DNA of 41,731 nt, from the NCBI RefSeq assembly GCF_003013475.1, contig NZ_PXZO01000063.1:1-41731 (forward strand), read 5' to 3'. The notes under the pieces are model-generated. The model had not been told where the DNA came from. It saw only the letters and a list, made by a program, of their open reading frames with translations, and did not search any database. Below, one piece after another: positions 21,857-29,531 of this stretch. This DNA is from Brevibacillus porteri (GTDB lineage: Bacteria > Bacillota > Bacilli > Brevibacillales > Brevibacillaceae). A program made the translations under genes and the position numbers. Numbering within the stretch: the stretch's first letter is position 1; each line of letters opens with the position of its first letter.

Positions 21857-22748
21857 TTGGAAACAACAGTTAACTGCCGCCGCCGATGATTTCGATGTCA
21901 AGGAACAGGTCCTTCAAAAAATGAAGGAACAAAAAATGAGGTCGGAGGGGAAGCAAGTGAAAAAAAGATTGGGATTAGTTGTCGCAGCGATTCTTGTGTT
22001 TGGGGGAACATCCGCTTATGCAGCCATGAAGGTATACGAATTGAAGAATGAAAAAGGGGAAGCTGTTGTAAAAGTGCAGCAGACTGCTACTCCACAACCG
22101 CAAAGTAAATCTGGAAACTGGAAGAGTTTTCAAGATGTAAGGGATTCGCTAAAGCAAGGAGAGGGAGCAGCTGTATATATGGCTGGCCCAGACAATCCGA
22201 AAAAACGTGTTTCTTTCACCTATATTCCTGTTATTCATGAATCCACACGGCCACTACAGAAAGAAGTGGGGAGCTTTTATGAGGTACCAGCTGAGCTAGC
22301 GGGTGGTTACAAATTTGTAAATGGGCATGTAAATTACCCATTTGATTATAGCCAAGCAGAATTATTCGAAGAAATGTACAAGGAAGCAGAGAACGAGAAG
22401 AAGCAAATCGTTGTGCGAAAGGTATCTCCTAAGTCACATTTTGATAGAGTCTATACGTTGTACAAAGGGAGTGAAGGAAAAGAGCGGGACGGGGACGTAT
22501 ACATCGCCATCACGAATTTTGAAGGTGTGAAATACATCGAGGAAGAAGCAGGGCAGGATGCCATCGTAGAAAAAGTGAAAGTGCAAAACTATGAGGGACT
22601 GTATATAGCTGGCAAGCTAATAGATGGAACCGAAGAAAAGGTCGTAAAGGTCTATCAAGAGGACAAGAATAGACTCATCGAAGTGGTTGCCATGAATCCT
22701 GTTCTGACGAAAAAAGATTTACTGATGATTGCCCAGAATTTAAAATAA
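21831..22748 (+). CDS. Membrane-anchored sigma-linked protein (anti-sigma type, DUF4367-like)
   Basis: 305 residues from ATG 21831, overlapping the sigma gene by 26 bases; an in-frame ATG at 21813 lacks a ribosome site. The N-terminal 45 residues are cytoplasmic (DDWKQQLTAAADDFDVKEQV), then one membrane segment RLGLVVAAILVFGGTSAYAA, then a large outer domain with the DUF4367-like ending LIDGTEEKVVKVYQEDKNRL. The topology and coupling to a sigma gene indicate an anti-sigma factor or sensor that holds the sigma factor at the membrane. A classic zinc anti-sigma motif is absent. Confidence 0.8.
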   Translation: MTRSQQPDDWKQQLTAAADDFDVKEQVLQKMKEQKMRSEGKQVKKRLGLVVAAILVFGGTSAYAAMKVYELKNEKGEAVVKVQQTATPQPQSKSGNWKSFQDVRDSLKQGEGAAVYMAGPDNPKKRVSFTYIPVIHESTRPLQKEVGSFYEVPAELAGGYKFVNGHVNYPFDYSQAELFEEMYKEAENEKKQIVVRKVSPKSHFDRVYTLYKGSEGKERDGDVYIAITNFEGVKYIEEEAGQDAIVEKVKVQNYEGLYIAGKLIDGTEEKVVKVYQEDKNRLIEVVAMNPVLTKKDLLMIAQNLK

Positions 22749-22796
22749 ATACACCTAACCAAAAATGTAACATTTATCCAGATGTGCGCGTATTTA

Positions 22797-22836
22797 CAAG
22801 AGCAGCTCCTTATGGGAGTCTGCTCTTGACTTTTTT
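22797..22836 (+). terminator. Terminator after the sigma operon
   Basis: CAAGAGCAG (22797-22805) and CTGCTCTTG (22820-22828) with inner CTCC/GGAG, then ACTTTTTT. Confidence 0.85.
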
Positions 22837-22867
22837 AAGGAAAAAGCATGAGTAAGGAGTGAAAAAG

Positions 22868-24349
22868 GTGGCTGATGTTACGCAAGAACAAAAAGGCTTA
22901 CAGTGGCTATTGCTGGGGGCATTTGGGATCGGCTTACTGTTTGACTGGATGTTTTACGGTAAAGGATTTGGCATCTCTTATCTATTGTTCGTAATCGGCT
23001 TGTATGGTCTTTTTATTTGGCAGGCTAGGCAACGCATTCCTATACGCTTTTCTCGAAAGCAAGTATTCGACTGGATATGGACGCTTCCGATTTTTCTATT
23101 GGCCTTTACCTTTTTTCTATTTTCCAATCCGCATTTTCATCTGTTCAACCTGTTACTGATTCCGTTTTTATTCGTGATCCAAACGATTCTGATCACCAAG
23201 CGTCATCAAGCGAAATGGTACGAGGCAGGCTTTTTCATGGAGATGTTGGAGATGCTGCTCCTTTACACCCCGAAGTATATGCGGATGCCTTTTCGGTTGT
23301 CAAAGGAATGGATCAAGGGTAGGGTGAATCAGGAGAAGTATGGGGTGATGAAGAAGGTTTTCATCGGAATCGGCATCTCGGTGCCTCTGCTGGTGATTGT
23401 ACTCTCCTTGCTCTCGAATGCGGATAGTGTGTTTGGACATTTTCTGGGTCAAATACCGCGAAGGGTCATTGATATCCATTCACTTGAAGCAACCTTTCGA
23501 ATGATGCTAATCGCGATCATTACGATCCTCGTGTTTGCTTACATGTATTCTCTTTTCGGGAAACGAGAAGAAGTAGTGGAATTGCCTGTGCCTGAAGATG
23601 AAAAGAAGATCGTCTGGGACGGGGTTATCCTTGTAACGATTCTGGCGATCATCAATATGGTATACACAGCGTTTACATACATTCAGATATCGTATTTGTT
23701 CAGCGGGGCGAAGCGAGTTTTACCAGATGAATTGACGTACGCCGAGTATGCTAGAAATGGCTTCAATGAGCTGGTGACGGTTACTGTTATTAATTTCTTG
23801 ATTCTCCTATGTTCGATGCACTTTGCATCACGGGCAAAATCAATGCTCTACCGGATCATTCAAGTTCTGCTGAGTATGCTGACGATTTGCACAGGTTTCA
23901 TGCTCGTGTCCGCCTATTTTCGCCTCTCACTGTATGAGGATGCTTACGGATATACGCATACGCGGCTGTTAGCTCACGTTTTCATGATATTTCTGTTTGT
24001 ATTGTTTATCATTGCTCTCTTGAAAATTTGGCGCGACGGTTTCTCCCTGATCAAGTATTACGCGATTGTGACACTAGTGAGTTACGTCATTCTGAATTAC
24101 ATCAATATGGACGTCATCATTGCCAAAAACAATGTACAGCGCTATCATGCGACTGGACACATCGACATCGAGTATTTGAGCGAGCTGTCTTATGACGCCA
24201 TACCAGTGGTTATGGAGCTTGTGCGGGATAAAAAGGTAGAAGAGAGGTTTATGGAGATGCTACAGGAGCGAAAAGAGATTTTGTATGAGGACAATAGCTG
24301 GCAGTCCTTTAATCTCTCGGAGTATCGTGCAAAGGCTTATCTTCCATGA
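22868..24349 (+). CDS. DUF4173-type multi-pass membrane protein
   Basis: 493 residues from GTG 22868, about 8 bases after AAGGAG; the GTG at 22859 touches the site. At least ten hydrophobic segments are seen, for example LLLGAFGIGLLFDWMF, ISYLLFVIGLYGLFIW, FLLAFTFFLFSN and LLVIVLSLLSN. The C-terminal soluble part contains YHATGHIDIEYLSELSYDAI with a long helix, as in the DUF4153/DUF4173 group often encoded with two-component or sigma systems. No enzymatic motif is visible. It follows the sigma operon and could be one of its targets. Confidence 0.75.
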   Translation: MADVTQEQKGLQWLLLGAFGIGLLFDWMFYGKGFGISYLLFVIGLYGLFIWQARQRIPIRFSRKQVFDWIWTLPIFLLAFTFFLFSNPHFHLFNLLLIPFLFVIQTILITKRHQAKWYEAGFFMEMLEMLLLYTPKYMRMPFRLSKEWIKGRVNQEKYGVMKKVFIGIGISVPLLVIVLSLLSNADSVFGHFLGQIPRRVIDIHSLEATFRMMLIAIITILVFAYMYSLFGKREEVVELPVPEDEKKIVWDGVILVTILAIINMVYTAFTYIQISYLFSGAKRVLPDELTYAEYARNGFNELVTVTVINFLILLCSMHFASRAKSMLYRIIQVLLSMLTICTGFMLVSAYFRLSLYEDAYGYTHTRLLAHVFMIFLFVLFIIALLKIWRDGFSLIKYYAIVTLVSYVILNYINMDVIIAKNNVQRYHATGHIDIEYLSELSYDAIPVVMELVRDKKVEERFMEMLQERKEILYEDNSWQSFNLSEYRAKAYLP

Positions 24350-24362
24350 AATTAATGAAAGC

Positions 24363-24394
24363 GGAGACGAGGTGATCTATCGTCTCCGTTTTGT
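24363..24394. terminator. Convergent terminator
   Basis: GGAGACG (24363-24369) and CGTCTCC (24381-24387), followed by GTTTTGTTT on the + strand. It overlaps the end of the leftward gene at 24377. Confidence 0.7.
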
Positions 24395-24967
24395 TTGGAA
24401 CCAAAAGAGGTAGAACAAGACTCCTCCTGAGATGATGATGACAATAACAATAACTATGGCTAAAGAATCATTCCAATTGAGATTTGCTGAAGGGACAGGT
24501 ACTGTACCAGACCCCAATACTTGCAAGTCTTCTCCTGCATCTGCTTTGAGGATTGTTCGTGTACAGATGTTGGTTTCTAGCTCATTTAGCTCCCCATAAG
24601 ACGCATAGACAAGATATTCTTGCCCCAATTGAAACGGAATGCCACATGCGCCTCCAAGCCCATCGCTGACAATCAAGACTTGTTGCTGATCTCCTCCTTT
24701 CCAAGTGGACTGTACCTCGAACATAACGTCAAAACCTTCCCGAACGGGTTTATCCCAAAACGAAAGCATACCAATCCAGTCTGTACGCTCATTCACCTGT
24801 AGCACCTTCCCTGTAAAAACAGCAGCAGACAAGTTCTTTGCCGTTAGTGTGTCGGGAGGTCTGGCACAGCTACAGGCTGACGCAGGGAAAGGGTGGATGA
24901 AAAAGGTAAAAAGAATCGCTATCGAGAAAAGAACTGCTATGGTACCACGATTTTTTTGAAGCATCAT
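24377..24967 (-). CDS. Secreted CSC-start protein with C-terminal anchor (TIMP/netrin-like)
   Basis: 196 residues from ATG 24967 (AGGAG 10 bases upstream); the longer open frame has no site. The signal peptide TIAVLFSIAILFTFFIHPFPASA is followed directly by CSCARPPDTLTAKNLSAAVF and TGKVLQV, the Cys-x-Cys start of bacterial TIMP/netrin-type OB folds, with further Cys in GGACGIPF and TNICTRT. Near the C terminus, LAIVIVIVIIISGGVLFYLF is a membrane anchor. It is therefore a surface protein held by the C-terminal helix. Homologues are common in bacilli; the function is unknown. It is divergent from the phosphoesterase at 25022. Confidence 0.7.
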   Translation of the reverse strand: MMLQKNRGTIAVLFSIAILFTFFIHPFPASACSCARPPDTLTAKNLSAAVFTGKVLQVNERTDWIGMLSFWDKPVREGFDVMFEVQSTWKGGDQQQVLIVSDGLGGACGIPFQLGQEYLVYASYGELNELETNICTRTILKADAGEDLQVLGSGTVPVPSANLNWNDSLAIVIVIVIIISGGVLFYLFWFQTKRRR

Positions 24968-25021
24968 GACTGATCCACTCCTATTAACCATAAGACGGGT
25001 GAGAAGGGGAATTGTTCCAAA

Positions 25022-25816
25022 ATGATGACGACGATTGTTTTGTGTATCCTGATGGGAATGATATTTTTGGCCTATCATACGACTTATGTCAAAGCAACGA
25101 CAGTGAAGCTGACACTACCTGGTGTATCTCCCCTTACTTTGATTCACCTGTCTGATCTCCATGGACGAACACGCTTTTGGAATGGAGAGTTGCACAAACT
25201 GGTGAATGCTTATGATCCGGATATTGTGATAGTGACGGGGGATTTGACACAGCACAGGGGGCAGTTGACACGTGTGTTGAATGAGCTAGCGAAAATAAAG
25301 AGCGAGGATGGGATATTCTTCGTCCCTGGCAATTACGAGAGAGAAGCAGGAAGATTTCGCAAAAAGGCCTATTCCGCTGCTGGTTTCCATTCCCAAAAAG
25401 AAGCTTGGCAACAGGTAATGACAGTGTTGGAAAACGAGAGTACCGTGATCGAAAAGGACGGCAGTTGCATTTGGATATACGGCTTCGATAATTCGATGTA
25501 CGGCAATGAACGGCGTCCTAGGCAAGAGATCCAGCAGGCGAACTTGACGATATTTTTGGCCCACTCTCCCAATATAGTCTCATTGATTCACAGTGAGAGT
25601 TTGAAAGCTGACCTTCTCTTGACCGGACATACTCATGGGGGTCAAGTTCGCTTATTCAATCGGACTGTTGGTGCCTACAAGCATTTTCATGTGGGGCAAA
25701 AAGAGGATCAATCCGTTGGTGTATTTGGCATCAGTCGCGGGCTTGGTACTTCCAGATTACCAATCCGGCTGAATTGCTTTCCAGAGATCACGGTATACGC
25801 GATCAATGGATCATGA
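25022..25816 (+). CDS. Membrane-anchored metallophosphoesterase (YkuE-like)
   Basis: 264 residues. The N-terminal hydrophobic helix (TTIVLCILMGMIFLAYHTTY) anchors it with the catalytic domain outside. Metallophosphoesterase motifs are in order: HLSDLHGR (D-x-H), VTGDLTQHRG (GD), VPGNYERE, LAHSPN and LLTGHTHGGQV. In most relatives the third motif is GNHE; here it is GNYE, replacing the usual catalytic His. Such proteins remove phosphates from lipid or nucleotide substrates. The change may alter activity. Confidence 0.82.
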   Translation: MMTTIVLCILMGMIFLAYHTTYVKATTVKLTLPGVSPLTLIHLSDLHGRTRFWNGELHKLVNAYDPDIVIVTGDLTQHRGQLTRVLNELAKIKSEDGIFFVPGNYEREAGRFRKKAYSAAGFHSQKEAWQQVMTVLENESTVIEKDGSCIWIYGFDNSMYGNERRPRQEIQQANLTIFLAHSPNIVSLIHSESLKADLLLTGHTHGGQVRLFNRTVGAYKHFHVGQKEDQSVGVFGISRGLGTSRLPIRLNCFPEITVYAINGS

Positions 25817-25936
25817 GCGCTCGTGTTCATTAATCGTTCCCCAATTCGTCACTGTTCGTTCACACGATCCCAGATTTTGGATTGATTTCATCGAGTAAGA
25901 TGGAAGTGTAGAAAAAGAAGAAAGAAGGGGTCAAAA

Positions 25937-26320
25937 GTGAATAAGAAGTGGGGTCTGTTGGTTTCTTCAGTTGCATTGTCTGCAATGTTGATTACAGCAT
26001 GCGGCGGAGGCAAGGAACAAGCTGCTAGCACGGATGCAGCGGCTCCTGCAGCGACTACTGGCACACAAGTGAATATCGAAGCTAGTAACTGGAAATTCAA
26101 TCAAGAAACCTTTGAAGTAAAAGCTGGCGAAGAGTTCACGCTCAACTTCAAGTCGACAGAAGGCTTTCACGGTATTGGTATCCAAGGGCTGGATGTAGAC
26201 ATGCAAAAAGATGGCAGCAAAACAATGAAAATCGATACAGCTGGTGAGTACACCATCTTTTGCAACGTGATCTGTGGACCGGATCATGGAAAAATGGTTG
26301 CAAAATTAGTCGTGAAATAA
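25937..26320 (+). CDS. CuA-like cupredoxin lipoprotein (COX2-type domain)
   Basis: 127 residues with GTG start after AAGAAGGGG. A lipoprotein signal with lipobox ITAC (Cys near residue 22) is followed by an Ala/Thr-rich linker and a cupredoxin fold. The copper ligands form a full CuA pattern: His in STEGFHGIGI and FCNVICGPDHGKM (C-x3-C-x3-H-x2-M). No transmembrane helices as in true COX2 are present. It may donate copper or electrons to a terminal oxidase. Related free-standing CuA lipoproteins are known in Gram-positive bacteria. Confidence 0.85.
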   Translation: MNKKWGLLVSSVALSAMLITACGGGKEQAASTDAAAPAATTGTQVNIEASNWKFNQETFEVKAGEEFTLNFKSTEGFHGIGIQGLDVDMQKDGSKTMKIDTAGEYTIFCNVICGPDHGKMVAKLVVK

Positions 26321-26355
26321 TTCGATTCTCTTATTGGAATATAACAACAAACAAG

Positions 26356-26390
26356 CACTTTGGCCTGCATAGCGGGTCAAGGTGTTTTTT
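26356..26390 (+). terminator. Terminator after the cupredoxin gene
   Basis: CACTTTGGCC (26356-26365) and GGTCAAGGTG (26375-26384) pair with two mismatches or G-U pairs, then TTTTTT. Confidence 0.6.
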
Positions 26391-26450
26391 CATTTCAATG
26401 GTAGGGACATACTACATGGGTAGCCACTCACGAGTAAGGGAGGGAACCAC

Positions 26451-26570
26451 ATGTCCAAGCACAACAACAAAGACAAACGTCCAACAGAAGCATCCGCCGG
26501 CTCACGTAGCACTCCTCCGAAAACGGGAGAGAACACCGGGCATAATTTGCGGAAAGAAGATCGATCGTAA
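26451..26570 (+). CDS. Small hydrophilic protein, 39 residues
   Basis: ATG 26451 after AAGGGAGG (8-9 bases away). The sequence starts MSKHNNKDKRPTEASAGS and ends LRKEDRS: Lys/Asn/Ser-rich, no hydrophobic core, like the small acid-soluble or spore-associated peptides of bacilli. It is followed by its own hairpin. Function unknown; the ribosome site and terminator support it as a real gene. Confidence 0.6.
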   Translation: MSKHNNKDKRPTEASAGSRSTPPKTGENTGHNLRKEDRS

Positions 26571-26601
26571 CAGATAGGCTAAGCAGGAAATAGGCAGAAG
26601 T

Positions 26602-26626
26602 CCTCCCATGACGGAGGGCTTTTTTG
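26602..26626 (+). terminator. Terminator after the 39-residue ORF
   Basis: CCTCC (26602-26606) and GGAGG (26613-26617), then GCTTTTTT. Confidence 0.65.
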
Positions 26627-26712
26627 CTTGTCATATACATGTTTTCGAGATTTTTGCACAAGGTAAGGAGGAAAAGTTTTCAAGTCGGTGATGCGATCCA
26701 AAAAGGAGATGA

Positions 26713-27072
26713 GTGACACTGGATAAGAAACACTACTACGTGACCTTACAAGCAGGAACGACAGTGGCAGAAATCCGTGATGAAAAAGGCTCTGCCACGT
26801 ACGATTTTGAGATCGAAGCGACCGATGTTCAAGTAGGCATGATGCGAGACTTGTTCAATAACTGCGTCCATGGGGATTTCATGATGTGGATGCATGGGCA
26901 TACACTATGGTCTGACATGCCGGATCGGGACAACGACGAATACGATGACAACCTGAGGGCCATCTACCAACTCATTTATCAGTATGGCACCGAAAAAACA
27001 AAAAGTGATCTCGAGCAAATGGGTCTTGTAAAGCTATTGGGGCTGGATAGAGAAGAGTTGCGCCCTTTTTAA
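26713..27072 (+). CDS. Hypothetical protein, 119 residues
   Basis: GTG 26713 preceded closely by AAGGAG. Acidic soluble protein with KKHYYVTLQAGTTVAEIRDE and TDVQVGMMRDLFNNCV, then WMHGHTLWSDMPDRDND. No recognised family. Monocistronic or first gene before 27115. Confidence 0.62.
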   Translation: MTLDKKHYYVTLQAGTTVAEIRDEKGSATYDFEIEATDVQVGMMRDLFNNCVHGDFMMWMHGHTLWSDMPDRDNDEYDDNLRAIYQLIYQYGTEKTKSDLEQMGLVKLLGLDREELRPF

Positions 27073-27114
27073 CGGTTCAATGATAGACGTTTTCTACCAG
27101 AAGGAGTGAATCGT

Positions 27115-27735
27115 ATGAAGATGTGGAAGCAAGGAATGATGACAACAGCGCTGGTAATGGGTCTCGCCATGCCAGGTGTTGCGTTGGCCCAAGATGTATC
27201 GGCAACTGTTGCCCAGGTGATCAAGCCGACTCACAGCCATGATGAGCATGGAGAGAAGCACATGAAGGTGCGAAACAGCTCCAACAGAGGCGTTCATCAA
27301 AAAATGTACATGCTCTTGCTAGCGGAAAAATATGCACCGGATAGCGTGGAGAAATGGCAGGCAACGTTTAAAGAACGCGATCGTTTAATGAGCGAGTTCG
27401 AGGCGCTGAGTGACGACCCGAAGTGGCAGGCGAAGCGTGAAGAACGGAAGCAACTGATTAACAAGCTGAATGAACAGGTAAAAAAGGGCGAAATAACCAA
27501 CGAACAGATGGAAAAGCAGTTCAAGGAATGGAAAGACAAAAACATGGGGCCAAAAGAAGAGCGTGACGCCCGAAAAGCTCGGATCGAGCAAATGAAAAAA
27601 ACACACGAAGCTTTTGACTCGGCGATCGAATCTGGCGATACAGCCAAGATTAAGGAGTCACTCCAGCAAATGCTAGAACAAATGCAAGCAAACAATTCTC
27701 GCATGGCGGAAAAGCTGGCCATGAAGAAAAAATAA
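27115..27735 (+). CDS. Secreted helical hypothetical protein
   Basis: 206 residues from ATG 27115 (AAGGAG 8 bases upstream; GTG 27106 overlaps the site). A signal peptide GMMTTALVMGLAMPGVALA is predicted to be cut before QDVSAT. The mature part is very rich in Lys, Glu and Gln with long helices (KQLINKLNEQVKKGEITNEQ, LQQMLEQMQANNSRM), suggesting a coiled coil outside the membrane. It resembles the layout of helical stress chaperones of the Spy type but without their LTxxQ motif. Confidence 0.68.
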   Translation: MKMWKQGMMTTALVMGLAMPGVALAQDVSATVAQVIKPTHSHDEHGEKHMKVRNSSNRGVHQKMYMLLLAEKYAPDSVEKWQATFKERDRLMSEFEALSDDPKWQAKREERKQLINKLNEQVKKGEITNEQMEKQFKEWKDKNMGPKEERDARKARIEQMKKTHEAFDSAIESGDTAKIKESLQQMLEQMQANNSRMAEKLAMKKK

Positions 27736-27749
27736 CGTTTCGAACAAAA

Positions 27750-27786
27750 AAAGGACGTGACCGACTTACTGGTACGCGTCCTTTTT
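27750..27786. terminator. Bidirectional terminator
   Basis: AAAGGACG (27750-27757) and CGTCCTTTT (27777-27785) with T runs on both strands, between convergent genes. Confidence 0.82.
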
Positions 27787-28056
27787 CATATCGGTTACAA
27801 GCATAGCGGGGGTCCATTCATCCAGGAAGACCGCCTGTTCGGTTTGGCAGGAGGGACACCAGCCTGTATGGACGCATTGGTGCCGCGTACGATCTATGTA
27901 GCCGTTGTCCATCTTGGCATCGTCTATCTCCCGGTAAGGGCTGTAGCTCCCATAAAAGTCATACAGACGGCCTGCATCTTGCAGAGCTTGACCGCACGTT
28001 GAACAGGTTTGTTGGAGCGGTGTGAAGCCATTGCAAACTGGGCAGAGATGATTCAA
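27766..28056 (-). CDS. Zinc-ribbon protein
   Basis: 96 residues, TTG start at 28056 with GAGGAGG about 9 bases upstream. Two Cys pairs at the N terminus (LCPVC and TCSTCGQAL) form a zinc ribbon; a further CVHTGWCPSC near residue 60 may form a second. The rest has Tyr/Asp-rich loops. Function unknown; the coding region overlaps the terminator stem of the convergent gene. Confidence 0.68.
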   Translation of the reverse strand: MNHLCPVCNGFTPLQQTCSTCGQALQDAGRLYDFYGSYSPYREIDDAKMDNGYIDRTRHQCVHTGWCPSCQTEQAVFLDEWTPAMLVTDMKKDAYQ

Positions 28057-28122
28057 AGCGTAATCGCCTCCTCGTTGTTGCTTCTACTGTGCACGCCAAC
28101 AAAAGCGGTTATGCAATGGAAT

Positions 28123-28160
28123 GAAAAATCCCTGTCGCAGCCAACGGAGGCACAACAGGG
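28123..28160 (-). terminator. Terminator of yumC
   Basis: On the minus strand CCCTGT (28160-28155) pairs with ACAGGG (28135-28130) and is followed by ATTTTT (28129-28124). Confidence 0.7.
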
Positions 28161-28171
28161 ACGAAACATTT

Positions 28172-29182
28172 TTACGATTTGAAGTTGTCCATGCTTGAAG
28201 AATGACCAGGCTGCAATTTGGCATCCGGATTAAAGTAGGAAACCGCGTTGTTTACAGCGGTAGGGGCCTCACCAAATCCGACAGCGATCAGCTTGACCTT
28301 ACCAGGGTAGGTTGCGATGTCGCCTGCTGCGAAAATGCCTGGAATGTTTGATTCCATGCGGGTATCGACCACGATGGAGCCTTTTTCGAGCTCCAGCCCC
28401 CAGTTCTTGATCGGACCGAGAGAGGAGATGAAGCCGAAGTTGACAATGACTGCGTCGACTTCCAGATCGACTTCTTCTTTTGTTGTGCAATTGGCCAGCG
28501 TGAGTTTTTCGATGCGCTCCTCGCCGTGCAAAGCTGCAATTTCGTAAGGTGTCGTGACGTTTACTTTGGAGGACATGAGCATTTCTACGCTGTGTTCATG
28601 TGCGCGGAACTTGTCTCTGCGATGGATGAGGTATACTTCTTTTGCGATAGGTTCTAGCATGAGGGACCAGTCCAGAGCGGAATCACCGCCGCCAATAACA
28701 GCTACACGCTGTCCCTTGAAGGAGTTCAGATCGGTAACAAAATAGTGCAGATTGGATTTTTCATATTTGACGGCATCTGGGTGTTCCAGCCTGCGAGGTT
28801 CAAACGCTCCTACCCCAGCAGTGATGATTACGGATTTGGAGTAGTGAGTGCCTTTGTCCGTTGTGATTTCAAACACATCGTCTACTTTTTTTACGACATT
28901 TTCCACTTTCTCTTCCAGGCAAACGGTTTGCTGAAAGCGGGAAATCTGATCTTTCAGATTATTGATCAAATCTTGTGCTAAAACCTTTGGAAATCCGGCT
29001 ACATCATATATGTACTTCTCCGGATAAAGAGCGGATAATTGCCCACCTAGCTGGGGCATGCTCTCAATGATTTTTACACTGGCCTGCCTCATCCCGCCGT
29101 AAAAAGCGGTAAATAACCCGGCAGGGCCGCCACCAATGATCGTAATGTCGTAGATTTGCTCGTCCTTTTGCAGAAAATTCAA
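28172..29182 (-). CDS. yumC: Ferredoxin/flavodoxin-NADP+ reductase (YumC)
   Basis: 336 residues, TTG start with GGAGGTG upstream. FAD fold in ITIIGGGPAGLFTAFYGGMR, then MPQLGGQLSALYPEKYIYDV, NADPH fold in VAVIGGGDSALDWSLML with IHRRDKFRAHE, and IFAAGDIATYPGKVKLI. This is the thioredoxin-reductase-like FNR type without the redox CxxC pair. It transfers electrons between NADPH and ferredoxin or flavodoxin. The order yumC-yumB-yuiA matches Bacillus subtilis. Confidence 0.93.
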   Translation of the reverse strand: MNFLQKDEQIYDITIIGGGPAGLFTAFYGGMRQASVKIIESMPQLGGQLSALYPEKYIYDVAGFPKVLAQDLINNLKDQISRFQQTVCLEEKVENVVKKVDDVFEITTDKGTHYSKSVIITAGVGAFEPRRLEHPDAVKYEKSNLHYFVTDLNSFKGQRVAVIGGGDSALDWSLMLEPIAKEVYLIHRRDKFRAHEHSVEMLMSSKVNVTTPYEIAALHGEERIEKLTLANCTTKEEVDLEVDAVIVNFGFISSLGPIKNWGLELEKGSIVVDTRMESNIPGIFAAGDIATYPGKVKLIAVGFGEAPTAVNNAVSYFNPDAKLQPGHSSSMDNFKS

Positions 29183-29360
29183 TCCAAAGCACCTCCGAAT
29201 TAATCGTAAGCGAACTCCTCAACCATTATAACCCATACAAGTGGAAAAACAGGAGAGAAAATTCGAAAGATGATAGGCAAAAAACCCTTGCAAATCCAAT
29301 CGGCAGCCGATAAGATGAGGATGACTGTAAAGAAATTGTCACATTTTTCTACGTCTGACT

Positions 29361-29378
29361 TTGTGCATTTTTTCACAG
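29361..29378 (+). promoter_or_regulatory. Rex-like operator upstream of yumB, site 1
   Basis: TTGTGCATTTTTTCACAG matches the Rex consensus TTGTGAAnnnnTTCACAA at 12 of 14 fixed positions. Rex is the NADH/NAD+ sensor that represses NADH dehydrogenase genes in Gram-positive bacteria. Confidence 0.55.
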
Positions 29379-29459
29379 AGTGGTTCGGATGGCAGTACAG
29401 GGCAATAATTCCGATACTACAGGGATCATGAAATGGGGCATCTTAATAGGTACCAGACC

Positions 29460-29477
29460 ACGTGAAAAATCGCACAA
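29460..29477 (-). promoter_or_regulatory. Rex-like operator upstream of yumB, site 2
   Basis: On the minus strand TTGTGCGATTTTTCACGT, 10 of 14 fixed positions of the Rex consensus and 14 of 18 identical with site 1. It lies 55-72 bases before the start codon. Confidence 0.4.
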
Positions 29478-29531
29478 TCTTCCTAAAGTTACCATGAACT
29501 ATGACATCATACATGATTGGAAGGGATACTG

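Larger units (their letters stand above)
29183..29531. other. Divergent control region yumC/yumB
   Basis: 349 bases. The yumC ribosome site is at the left. Two Rex-like palindromes lie at 29361-29378 and 29460-29477. An AT-rich promoter candidate for yumB is near 29500, but its elements are not clear. No coding frame. Confidence 0.5.
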
